Assembly (NCBI GenBank): GCA_963682175.1
Contig: OY821775.1
Span: forward strand, 13,550,501 to 13,614,500
Length of the DNA stretch: 64,000 nt
From: Triglochin maritima
Lineage: Eukaryota > Streptophyta > Magnoliopsida > Alismatales > Juncaginaceae
Reading direction: 5' to 3'
Numbering within the stretch: the stretch's first letter is position 1; every line of letters begins with the position of its first letter. Of this stretch, positions 1-9,964 are shown in pieces. A program made the position numbers and the translations under genes. The notes below the pieces were generated by a model, which was not told where the DNA came from, made no database searches, and saw nothing but the letters and a program-made list of their open reading frames with translations.

Positions 1-499
1 TACTAGGTTGGTTCGTCGAACACTACGACGCGAATGAGGTAGGGCTGAGAATGTGATCAGGGGTAGTCCCCCTTACAGCTGAAGACGTTGCACTAATTTT
101 GAGGCTAAACGTGCGTGGGAAGACCGTTGTTATGGAACTCATGGGCGTACAAAAGCGAGACGGGGTGAACCTTGATAACACTCAACTATTAGGTCATCTG
201 ACTGCTACTAGTGTGATGGGCGATCCCGAGGAGTACGTTAGACTCCTTATTTGTTTCATCTTCAACTATTTTTTGTTCTTCGTTGAAACACTTCGAACCA
301 ATATCTGGTTCATGAAGTATTTGGGGGACATCAAACACATCAACAGATACACATAGGCACGTGCAATTCACGCAACCTTTGTTCGGGGTCTGGAGGAAGC
401 AAGCTTAGAACTGCAGGAAATGAGAACGGCCGGGAACTTCATTATGAAGCAGGGATGTGTCGACGGTTGTGTAGCAATACTACAAGTAAACATTTTTTA
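1..499 (+). pseudogene. plant mobile domain (PMD)-like gene fragment, interrupted
   Basis: One reading frame (99-356, continuing in the same frame to about 499) resembles the plant mobile domain / DUF1985-type proteins carried by plant transposons. It has a 'LTAEDVALIL.LNVRGK' stretch followed by 'LLGHLTATS' and later 'GNFIMKQGCVDGCVAILQ'. The frame is broken by an in-frame TAG at 354-356 and by another stop near position 58, and the fragment runs off the left edge of the window. The end at 'AILQ' sits on a possible splice donor (AA|GTAAAC), so this may be one exon of a larger transposon-borne gene. The family assignment is by recall of the domain pattern and is tentative. No function should be assumed for a broken fragment. 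Confidence 0.4.
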
Positions 500-805
500 A
501 GTTTTTAGTGTGTCTGTCTTAAGTTTAGTTTCTGTCAAGAATACGTTATTGGTATGTCCATATTAAGTTGTGTCTGTCCGGATTTAGTTGTGTGTATGTC
601 CAGATTTAATTGTGTGTCAGTTCAGAATAAGTTGTGTGTCTGTCCATTTTACGTTGTGGGTATGTCCATAATAAAATGTGTGTCTGTCCAGAATACATTG
701 TGGGTATGTCCAGAATAAGTTGTCTGTCCGGATTTAATTGTGTGACTGTCTAGATTTAGTTGTGTGTCAGTCCAGAATAGTTATGTGTCTATCCAGAATA
801 CATTG
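500..805. repeat. degenerate ~24-bp tandem repeat (minisatellite)
   Basis: About a dozen imperfect copies of a unit close to TTGTGTGTCTGTCCAGAATA follow each other, varying as 'gtatgtccagatttaa', 'gtcagttcagaataag' and so on. The array stops where the LTR at 806 begins. It lies just after the possible splice donor of the PMD-like fragment and could be intronic repeat DNA. Confidence 0.7.
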
Positions 806-2976
806 TGTAGGATTTTGTGTCCCTGTGTATGTATATATTTTTAAAAATTTAATATAACATACAAGATCAATTTCATACATTCAATAATTTTAAGTACATA
901 ACTTTGTGTTTTATTCTAATATCATACAACCCTACATTTATTAAAATAAACCACAAAGGTAGAATCATACCTAAAGGTTCTCTAAAACTTTTTTGAAGAT
1001 CCGGAGCCGCGTTGACCGTTGAATCGTCCACGGATTTGCCTCTGAGTGTTCACCAAACTCTAAACAAGATTAGAGAGAAAGGAGCTAGTCAATCAATCTC
1101 TAACAAGGTTTAGAATCCAGCTAATGACCCCTCTTTAAGCTCCTGAGATTCTTATCTCTAAAACTTAAATTTACTAAGAGATTTTCGTGGTGATTAGGGA
1201 GAGATTAATGAGAGAAAGATTTTTGTATTAGCTGTTAAACAAGTAGGAGTAGGGGACATTTTATAGTCTCCCAAAACATCCTCATCAAGAGTTATTCTTT
1301 AGCCATGATCTCTTGTTTATTCTCTCCTAAAATTAATCTCTAATTTCCACATAAGCACCTAAAAAACGTTTTAATTAAATCTGAAATTAATCCACCAATG
1401 ATTTAATTAATCTCTTAAAAATTCAGACAGAATCTTTCTGTTCGGTGAACCGAGAATTACTCGGTCAACCGAACCATTCGGTTTTAACACGTGTTCGGTG
1501 CACCGTAAGCCAGACAGTCGACTGAATCCACAAGAGAAAAATTCCCTGGAAAAATTCGGACGAACCACGTCTTTTACTCGGTCGACCGTTGACCAACCAG
1601 AATCTCTCCTGCGACATAGTCATCGGATGACCGCGTCACCTTCGGTCTACCGAAATACTCTTTCTCGGTTGACCGTTCACACTCGGTTAACCGAACCCGA
1701 TTGTCCAGGCACTCCAGACAATTTTGGTCAACCAATTGTGATTACACGTTCCCCATCGGTTAACCGATCCGAAGATACCCCTGTCGACCGAACCATGAAA
1801 AGTTCACCGTGTTTGACCCCGATTTTCCTTTGTCAAATTTTGGATTTATTTCCAACAAAATTTGATCTTTTGGGGTTTTAGTAAATTCACATCTTATGTA
1901 ATATATTATCATATGTAATATTAAATTATTACACCCCATAATATATACACCTCATATGAATTTATTATGATTCTAATTATGTCAATTCTCATGACATATT
2001 GATTTTATTAATTCACCACATGTGTCATATTTTAACATGAAACCCGACACATCATATGAACTTAAAATCAAACCTCTTGTTTCTCAGTTTTGTGGTGTGA
2101 ACTATAGAAGGATCTAAGCCAAATTGGCAGCGATATTAAACACTTAATATCTCAAACTATAAGCGGTATCTAGCTACACATTATAGTTACCCAATTAGCA
2201 TAGATGTCTTTGTTCCACCCGAATCAAAACACGATCCATTTAGTGATGTAAGTGCACCACTTGTGTCCGTCCCTTGCCTCATGATATTAAGAATATATAC
2301 AAAGTAGAAATGTGTCATCTTTGTATTATATTCATTTCTTGATCTCTTTAAGCTAATTATAACTATGTAACTTAACTCAAGTTACATTGTGCACATTATA
2401 ATTTTGCTTTATCAAGGGGCCCACTAATATCATCACTCAATTAAGAGGGGCAATGATAATCGTTTGACTAGCTATCTTTTCCAGCACAAGTCGTGTTCAA
2501 CCAACTATTGCCTTTATCACTATACTCATTGATAGTTTTTGACAATAATCAAATTAAGCATTTCTTGAGTGAAAAGATATAAGTCTCATATCTTAGGATC
2601 CAAGACACAGTAAAAACATTAATGACACGAAACACAATTCCATAATGTTTTACTTGTTAGGTCTATTCAATATATAAAACTAATCTTTTCCTCTTTTATA
2701 TACTCGTGTCGTCAATTATTTGTAGAGCTACAACAATCGATGACCAACACGACAATCTTATCTCGGTAATTAATATTCCGTGTTAATTACCATGATTGTG
2801 AATAACTTTTGATTTATGTAAACCATTATCTTTTAGAGCTCTACGGTTAAGGACCAAGCGTCTCTTCCTTAACACTTCCAAAACACGAATATTATAATCA
2901 AGGAACAAAATGTTTGTACATTCAATTCATAATAATTGACATATAAAAGTAAAACTTTTAGAACACATTTCTTTCA
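806..2976 (-). mobile_element. LTR (about 2.17 kb), inverted copy of the 21456-23507 family
   Basis: Read on the minus strand it begins TGAAAGAAATGTGTTC and ends CCTACA, the same termini as the solo LTR at 21456-23507, and it aligns with that element over its length. A TATA-like box (TATAAAA, minus strand) lies near 1259-1265, matching the family's TATAAATA at about 23035. The flanking pentamers (CATTG at 801-805, AAAGG at 2977-2981) do not match, so this is not a simple solo LTR with an intact target duplication. It holds a decayed set of CGGTCGACCG-type palindromes. Confidence 0.75.
1456..1800. repeat. decayed palindrome array (CGGTCGACCG-related)
   Basis: Roughly a dozen variants such as CGGTCAACCG, CGGTTAACCG, CGGTTGACCG and CGGTCTACCG, with one exact CGGTCGACCG near 1580, occupy this part of the LTR. 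The variants mostly differ by C-to-T type changes, as expected from decay of methylated cytosines in an older copy. The equivalent part of the younger copy (22627-22856) has nine exact palindromes. Confidence 0.7.
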
Positions 2977-2984
2977 AAAGGGAG

Positions 2985-3356
2985 GTGGAACTTATTAGTT
3001 CAGATCAAATTTCTGCTCAAACAACGCGCCCACCAAAGGGGTCTGCCTCAAATGGGTCAACTTCAACAGACACTTTGCCAAGGCTGCAACTAAGAGACTA
3101 CAACATTCCATGTGACCTGCTGCTACAAGAGTCTGAGCTGAGTGAGATGAAGACGAAATGGCTGCAAGCCGAAACGGCCCTTAAGAAGGCGACTGAAGAG
3201 GTGAACAACATGAAGGAAGAACTAAGGATGTCCCGGGAAGAGTATGGGAGGCTGAGAGAAGAGATTGTATCTCTTCGAGGAACGGGGACATGTGAAAATG
3301 ATTGTGGGGAGAAGACCCAAGATCTAAATATAGAGGAGGAGAAGGAAGAAGAGTGA
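2985..3356 (+). CDS. partial coiled-coil protein frame (unidentified)
   Basis: An open frame of 123 codons whose first half is Ser/Thr-rich and whose second half has strong heptad character ('SELSEMKTKWLQAE', 'ATEEVNNMKEELRMSREEY'), ending in an acidic EEEKEEE tail where it enters the purine tract. The frame opens with GTG rather than ATG; the first ATG is about 55 codons in. It is therefore more likely an internal or last exon of a transposon-borne gene than a complete gene. It sits between two inverted LTR copies. Similar coiled-coil tails occur in plant transposon proteins (En/Spm-type, PMD-type), but I cannot assign a family. Confidence 0.3.
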   Translation: MELISSDQISAQTTRPPKGSASNGSTSTDTLPRLQLRDYNIPCDLLLQESELSEMKTKWLQAETALKKATEEVNNMKEELRMSREEYGRLREEIVSLRGTGTCENDCGEKTQDLNIEEEKEEE

Positions 3357-3737
3357 GGACGAGAAGGAAGAAGAGAGGAAGAGGGAAGAGAAGAAGAGAG
3401 CGGAGGAGAAGAAGAGAGAGGAGGAGAAGAGAGGCGAGGAAGAGGAAAGAGAAGGAAGAACAATGGAAGATGGAGGAGGAGAAGGAAGAAGAGAGGAAGA
3501 GAGAGGAGAAGAAAAGAGAGGAAGAGAATGAGGAAGAGAAGAAGAGGGAGGAGAATAGACGAAGAGGGAAGAGAACAAGAGAGCGGAGGAGAAGAGAGAG
3601 GAGAGGAAAAGGAAAGAGAAGGAAGAACATAGGAAGATGGAGGAGGAGAAGGAAGAAGAGATGAAGAGAGAAAAGAAAAAGAGAGAGGAGAAGGAGGAAG
3701 AGAAGAAGAGAGAGGAGAGGAAAGAGAAGGAAGAACA
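3331..3737 (+). repeat. ~400-nt homopurine (GGA/GAA) tract
   Basis: The plus strand is almost purely purine (GAGGAGAAGGAAGAAGAG-type units, very few pyrimidines) for about 400 nt. It ends directly at the TGAAAG terminus of the LTR at 3738. Long Arg/Glu/Lys- or Ser/Leu-rich frames on either strand here are by-products of the repeat. A purine-rich run next to an LTR 5' end is where a polypurine tract would lie, but this is far longer than a normal one. Confidence 0.85.
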
Positions 3738-4770
3738 TGAAAGAATGTGTTCTAAAAGTTTTACTTTTATATGTCAATTATTATGAATTGGATGAATTGT
3801 TCATTGATTATGGTTCTTATGGAAGTGTTAAGGAAGAAGTGTTTAGTCCTTAACCGTAGAGCTCTAAAAGATAATAGTTTAAATAAATCAAAAATTATTC
3901 ACAATCATGGTAATTAACATGGAACATTAATCACCGAGATAAGATTATCTTGTTGGTCATCGATTATTGTAGTTCTAAAAATAATTGATGACACGAGTAT
4001 ATAAAAGAGGAAAAAAATTACTTTTATATATTGAATAGACCTAACAAGTAAAACATTATAGAATTGTGTTTCATGTCATTAATGTTTTAATGTGACTTGG
4101 ATCCTAAGATATGAGACTTATATATTTTCACTCGAGAAGTGCTTGATTTGATTACTGTTAAAAGATATCAATGAGTATAGTGATAAAGACAATAGTTGGT
4201 TGAACATAACTTGTGCTGGAAAAGATAGCTAGTCAAACGATTATGATTGTTCCTCTTAATGGAGTGATGATATTAGTGGGCCCCTTGATAAAGCAAAATT
4301 ATAGTGTGCACAATGTAACTTGAGTTAAGTTACATAGTTATAATTAGCTTAAAGAGATCAAAAAATGAATATAATACAAAGGTGACACATTTCTACTTTG
4401 AATGTATTCTTAATATCATGAGGCAAGTGACGGACACAAGTGATGCACTAACACCACTAAATGGATCGTGTTTAGTTCGAGTGGAACAAAACATCTATGC
4501 TAATTGGGTAACTATAATGTGTAGCTAGATACCCCTTATAGTTTGAGATATTAAGTGGTTAATATCGTTGTTAATTTAGTTTAGATCCTCCTATAGGTCA
4601 CACCACAAAACTGAGAAACAAGAAGCTTAATGTTTGAGTTCATATGATGTGTCGGGTATCATGTGAAAAAGGACACATTTGGTGAATCAGTAAAATCAAT
4701 ATGTCACAAAAATCGACATAAATAAAATCATGGATAAATTCATATGAGCTGTATATGACGTGGTTATATT
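3738..4770 (+). mobile_element. 5' part of an LTR, truncated (same family as 21456-23507)
   Basis: Starts TGAAAGAATGTGTTCTAAAA and follows the 21456-23507 LTR through the landmarks 'ccgtagagctctaaaag', 'gggccccttgataaagc' and 'gatgtgtcggg', then loses similarity near 4770. The palindrome-bearing half and the CCTACA end are missing. With the copy at 806-2976 it makes an inverted repeat of roughly 0.9 kb on each arm. Confidence 0.7.
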
Positions 4771-6562
4771 TAAGATCAACATAGTTATTATGGTTTCCCC
4801 TTGCTGGGTTTCCAGAGACCCTGATCCGAGCAGTGCACCAGACCCTACTGGATAACCTATGTTTTAGTTTCAATTGTCCTTGGTTTGTTGGAGCCTGACC
4901 CTCCTTGGAGCAAGTCAGTGTGACCCGTATAACAACAACACGATCGAAATGAGATTATCTTATCTTAACACCAAAACCACAGGAATCAGCATAGTCTACG
5001 TAAAATATTTTGGCGTCTTCGAAATAATGAAAAAACATTTGCTCATTCGGAACGTTTGAGGGTTGCTCCACTAGTGAAGACACATTAACGACTTCTATTG
5101 GAGTACAAAGAGGATGAGAGGAGAACCAAGAGAATGAAGAAATAAGATAATGCGCCAAAAAGGAGACAAAAAGAAGAAGAAACTCCATCTGCAGTATAGG
5201 AGCGCCAAAATGAAGGATGGATTGATTTGAAACGCATTAGAAAGACAAGAAAAGAAAAGAAAGATGAAGGAAAGGAAAATGTTGATTTCTTTTTTTTTGT
5301 GCTGCTGACATGGACTGTGTCAACTCAACCGCTTTCTCAAGGGACATCCTAAACAGCGGCCATTGATCATTTTTGGTCCGAAAACATCACGGAGTTGCAT
5401 GCTTTCCCCACCACTGCTGCTGTCAAACATCTTATTCGTACGCTACATGAATCTAATCACAATACGCATCTTTGAAATTGAAATATACACGAGTGATTTA
5501 CGCAAATGCATATGTTTTATTAAATTATGTATACACTGATGAATGGGAAAACAACTAAACTACAACGACTCTTCTTCCATTTGCTCTAATACGCGGTAGT
5601 GATGAGCACAATTTGACTTGTTTATCGCAACCTTTCGTCTTAAGTCATCACTTTTTCCAAACCATATTATCTGGAGAACTCATGGTGGCAAGTGGAACAA
5701 ACACCAAATCCCCATCAAACCTGATGCCCAATGCCAGCCGATGTTATTCTTAATTCTCTGTTTTCGAAATCAAACAAGGAAAACATGTTCCAATAGACAG
5801 CTAATTAATTCACTGTACCAACTCTAGTTTGGACACCAACAAATATGGTAATAGTAGTAATTTTGCATTATGAACTGTTAATGAGTAGTGACTTTAAAGT
5901 CTATATTCTTGAGTGGAATGGTTTCTTGAAGCATAACTTTTGACTTCTTTAGGAATATGAACGATACATATCTCACACGTTAATACTAAAGCAAACATAA
6001 GGAGTGTAAGTTTTGAAAGTCAAACTTCAGTGTCATAAGATTGTGTATACTATCTACAAGAATATTAACTGTATTTGAATAAATGATTATCACAAAAGTT
6101 GACAAACTTCTGATTTTAGAAAAAGTTGGTAAGTATCCATGCCAAACGACCTTATGTATGCAACAAGATAGGAATGTGTGACTGACTATATGTAAGGGTA
6201 TTATTTAATAGACATATTTAAGAAATGAATAAGTGATCATCACAAAAAAAAACTGCTAACTGATTGTTATCTTAGAACAACCCCAAATACAAAGTTGTAT
6301 CATGGAAATTTACTTATCGTAAAGTAACCAAACTTTAGAAAAAGTTGAAAGGTAAATATCGATTAATCGATGTTAATTAAACTGACCTTATGTATGGCAA
6401 CAACCAACAACTCCAGCAACCATCCGATCAGCAGCAAACAGACAACTACATTAGTAAGAAGATGAAAAGCTGTAAACCTTCCTCAGCAATGGCAAAAAGC
6501 ATGTGCGTGGGGCCACATCGCTTTCATGACTCCTTCCAAACCACACCCCCATTTGCCCATTT
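4771..6562. other. intergenic, no gene seen
   Basis: No frame with recognisable protein character. The DNA is AT-rich and unique-looking, with scattered poly-A/T runs. It is probably the truncated end of the preceding repeat plus the upstream region of the DUF761 gene. Confidence 0.5.
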
Positions 6563-6572
6563 TATTATATAA
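6563..6572 (+). promoter_or_regulatory. TATA-like box of the DUF761 gene
   Basis: TATTATATAA lies about 130 bp upstream of the ATG at 6699. This would give a 5' leader of roughly 100 nt, normal for plants. It is inferred from position and composition only. Confidence 0.35.
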
Positions 6573-6698
6573 CGCAAACCCCACAAAACACGACCAAAAT
6601 GCAACCTCCAACTTACATGCAATCATCGCATCACATTACACAACCAAACACTATCCCAAAAAGAAAAGAAATCAGATTAAGCGACCATCGCGGGAGCA

Positions 6699-8144
6699 AT
6701 GGAAGGCGATCCGAACTCGCAGTTTTGGACTCGCAGGCCGATCCGGACCTCGTCCTCCGCCTCGACCGCCTCGTCGACGACGTCGTCGAATTCGTCAATA
6801 CTCAAACCGTGGATTCTGGTTCTAACTTTGTCGATACTCTTCTTGTTCTTCTTCCCATCCAAGACGTTCACTTCAAGGGTGAGTAATCTGAAGAACGGCT
6901 GGGATTCCCTTAACTTCGCTCTCGTTCTTTTCGCGATTCTTTGCGCGTTTCTCGCGAGAAACAACACCGACGACGACAAGAATATTTCTCAACCTCTTCC
7001 CCCGCCCATTTCTACCAACCGGTGGTTCGACGGGTATGCTGACGTGCCGGGTCCTCCACCGTCGGATAGGATCGAGCAGCCGATCGGACGGCTGAGGAGG
7101 AGCAGCAGCTCTTACCCGGATTTACGACAGCCGCAGTGGGTCCCTGCCGACGAGTGGCGGTTCTCCGACGACATCGCGATATACAAAAAAGAGCCGAAAT
7201 GGAATCACGATTCCGTTCCGGAATATTCCGGTGTCAAAACGATCTTCGTCGATCGGGTGCAATCGCCGTCTCCTCCGCCACCACCTCCGCCGCCGGTGAT
7301 CTGGAGAAGAGCTAGACCGAATCCCAGAATCGAAATCGAACCGGAAATAGAAGAGAAAAGAGAAGCCGTAATAATCCCGCCACCACCGCCGCCGCCGGCG
7401 AGACGAAGGTTAAGAAATCCCCCTCCAATCAAATTTCAAGAAGAAACGGAATCCGTAATTCCGCCTCCACCGCCGCCGGCGGCGAGACGAAGGTTAAGAA
7501 ATCCCTCTCAAATCAAATTTCAAGAAGAAACGGAATCCGTAATTCCACCGCCACCGCCGGAGACGATGCCGGCAGTGAAGGGGAAGAAGAGCCACAAGAG
7601 GACCAACAGCGGAGGGAAAGACCTCGCCGGAGCAATCGCGAGATTCTACCAGAAAAAGAGGAAGAGCGCCGGAAGGAAGCGGAGCTACGACGACACGCAC
7701 CTCTACCACTCCCCGCCGTCGCCGCCGACTCCGCCTCCACCTCCGCCGCAGAAGCACGTCTCCGTCCTAAACCAACTCTTCCACAACAAGAAAGAACGGA
7801 GCAAGAGCAAGCGAGTCCACACCTACGATCCTCCACGCCCGCCGCCGCCACCGCCGCGGAGAGGAAGGCCTCCAGTGGCACCAGTGATGGAAACGCGGAA
7901 TGTGGTGGAAGAGGAGATCATTATATATTCGGTGACTTCGTCGCCGTTGCGTCCGCCGCCGCCACCGCCACCGCCGGCAGCGATGTTCTGCCCGAGTCCG
8001 GATGTGGATACGAAGGCGGATATGTTTATAGCGAGATTGCACGAGGGATGGAGGCTTGAGAAGATGAAGTCTATTAAGGAGAAGCAGAAGAAAAAAGAGA
8101 TTCCGGTAGCCGGAGCGGATCCCGGCGGTGACCGGAATGCGTAG
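6699..8144 (+). CDS. proline-rich membrane protein with C-terminal DUF761 motif
   Basis: Single-exon gene of 481 codons. The N-terminus has two likely membrane segments, about residues 34-53 (ILKPWILVLTLSILFLFFF) and 71-85, followed by a long low-complexity region with at least seven poly-proline runs (PPPPPP to PPPPPPPP) set among basic stretches such as RRRLRNP. A 28-residue cassette (RRRLRNP..IKFQEETESVIPPPPP) is present twice in tandem. The last 45 residues (ADMFIARLHEGWRLEKMKSI) match the DUF761 signature of plant 'hydroxyproline-rich' and 'cotton fibre expressed'-type proteins. The family has no established biochemical role. The layout suggests a membrane-anchored protein with a disordered Pro-rich part and a short C-terminal interaction motif. 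The start at 6699 is the first ATG of the long frame and keeps the hydrophobic segments. The 3' UTR probably runs to about 8360, past AATAGAATT near 8355. Codon use is GC-rich (GCC, CCG), unlike the flanks. Confidence 0.85.
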   Translation: MEGDPNSQFWTRRPIRTSSSASTASSTTSSNSSILKPWILVLTLSILFLFFFPSKTFTSRVSNLKNGWDSLNFALVLFAILCAFLARNNTDDDKNISQPLPPPISTNRWFDGYADVPGPPPSDRIEQPIGRLRRSSSSYPDLRQPQWVPADEWRFSDDIAIYKKEPKWNHDSVPEYSGVKTIFVDRVQSPSPPPPPPPPVIWRRARPNPRIEIEPEIEEKREAVIIPPPPPPPARRRLRNPPPIKFQEETESVIPPPPPPAARRRLRNPSQIKFQEETESVIPPPPPETMPAVKGKKSHKRTNSGGKDLAGAIARFYQKKRKSAGRKRSYDDTHLYHSPPSPPTPPPPPPQKHVSVLNQLFHNKKERSKSKRVHTYDPPRPPPPPPRRGRPPVAPVMETRNVVEEEIIIYSVTSSPLRPPPPPPPPAAMFCPSPDVDTKADMFIARLHEGWRLEKMKSIKEKQKKKEIPVAGADPGGDRNA

Positions 8145-8360
8145 ATGATGGTGAAAAGAGTTCGTTTTTTTAAACCAGAAAAACAAGAATTTGATTAGTT
8201 TTTCTTTTAATTTTTATTTATTTTTAATCCTTGTACAGCCGAATGAGGATTTTTTTTTGTTTTTTTGTTTTTTACAGTTTGTGTGTGTGAGTGAGGGTTT
8301 GAGTGCTGGTGATTCTTTTTGTTGTTGTTAGTTGTTTGTAGCAACACAGTATGAATAGAA

Positions 8361-9964
8361 TTTTAGATTTGTTGAGTTCATTATCGTGTTCTTTATTAAT
8401 TTTTGTACTTCATTTTGATTAGATTTCTGTGTTTAGCTTGTTTTGACATGATTTCTGTTCTTAATACAACTAAACAAATTGGGTCATTACTTTCTCCACC
8501 ATTTGCCTTGTCATTAGTTCAATGGAAGTTTGGTAAGCTTGAAATGGATTGGGTGGGAAATGGTTTTGGTCTTGGGTTTTGGAGTGTTGCTTTGTGGCAT
8601 TAGATATTTGCAATGCTTGCTTTGATTTTTTTTGAAGAGCAAGCATATATTAGCAATGCTTGCTTTGTTGCATTGGATATTTTGAGTGCCACGGAGATTG
8701 GGGATGGAGTGGGTTTTTCGGGCCCAAGCTTGCGTGAGAGAACAGAAAAATGTAGCTGTGCTCCAGTGGTGGTGGAGGTGTAGAAGAAAAGGCAACCTTG
8801 TCACTATTATTTTCATCTCTTCTGGAGCATCTTCGGGCGGAGTCAAAGAAGGGAAGGCAACCGTCTTCCTTAAAATTTTGAAATTTGTTAAAGGAATAGT
8901 ATCGTACAATATTTTTTCAAGTGATATAACAAAATATCATAGGAGTAGTCCCAAAATGATTTGGAATTATTAAGGTGGTAGTATGTAATATTTCCAAAAT
9001 GATATAACAAAATATCATAGGCCTCCCTCATCTTTCTTAATTTTGAAAAATTTAAGGAACTAGTAACATACAACTTTTTTTTTGGGGAAACAGTGGACAT
9101 CCCGAAGTGGTATGGACGGACTTGTAAAATTGACAAGTGGTTGTGATGATTGTTCTTGTTGGGAGGTAGGTGGAAGACACAAGTGAAAGGGACATGTGAA
9201 AGCATATTTCGATATTTAAGATCAGGCAAGTTAGTTCGTTGCATCAAAAACTCCAAAACACATCCAATTGGAATATGACATGTAAACTTTTTCTACGTGT
9301 TCCACATTCGCCTCTCGAAAATTTCTTGTAGATTATGGGAAGTTTGGATGACCAAAAAATTGATCAAATTTCTCATAAAAATTAACTTTTCTCTCTTCTG
9401 CATCTAAAGTCCAAACACTACACTATCCATAAGGGTAAGACTTTTTCGAAACGATACATTTTTATTCTTGTTGCAGGAGAATGAATATTTACGATACTTT
9501 TCTACTTATAAAAAAATTTAAAAGAGATAAAACTAATTTTTCCCATTAAAAATCAAAAAACTAGATAGAAGGCAAATTTTTGCTATTATCTTGCAGACAA
9601 GAAATCAATTTTTTACTTTGACAAATCTTTTTTTAAGCCAGAAAATCGTTAATTTCGCACCTATAATTTATTTGTCCTGGGAAAGTCCCATGAGGCGAAG
9701 CTCAAAATTCGAGTCCAGAGCTACTGCATCTCGAATAAAGTTTTGTACAGTTAAAAATCTTATCAACGCACGCTGAAATAAGGTATTGATGTTATTTAGT
9801 TAAATTTCAATGTATTTTGCAACCCAGCTAAGAAGGTCGAGGATAATGCCACTGTAATAATCACACAATTCGTAAAAAGAAAGAAAACTCCGATACTTAC
9901 AGGACATATACATGTTATTTGTTTTTTATGCAGGACTCAAGAGTCCGAAGAGTAACATAAATAT
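8361..9964. other. intergenic between convergent genes, no gene seen
   Basis: AT-rich DNA between the 3' ends of the DUF761 and aminopeptidase genes. The short frames show no protein character. It holds small local duplications (an 'agcaatgcttgctttg' pair near 8612 and 8654, and the 8922-9021 repeat). The last few hundred bases before 9965 probably include the 3' UTR of the aminopeptidase gene. Confidence 0.5.
8922..9021. repeat. 79-bp spaced direct repeat
   Basis: The 21-bp string beginning GATATAACAAAATATCATAG occurs at 8922 and again at 9001, each preceded by similar sequence ('aatattttttcaagt' and 'aatatttccaaaat'). It looks like a local tandem duplication of about 80 bp. Confidence 0.6.

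Noticed and set aside
3302..3777. Several long Glu/Arg/Lys- and Ser/Leu-rich frames
   Set aside because: All are readings of the homopurine tract in different frames and strands.
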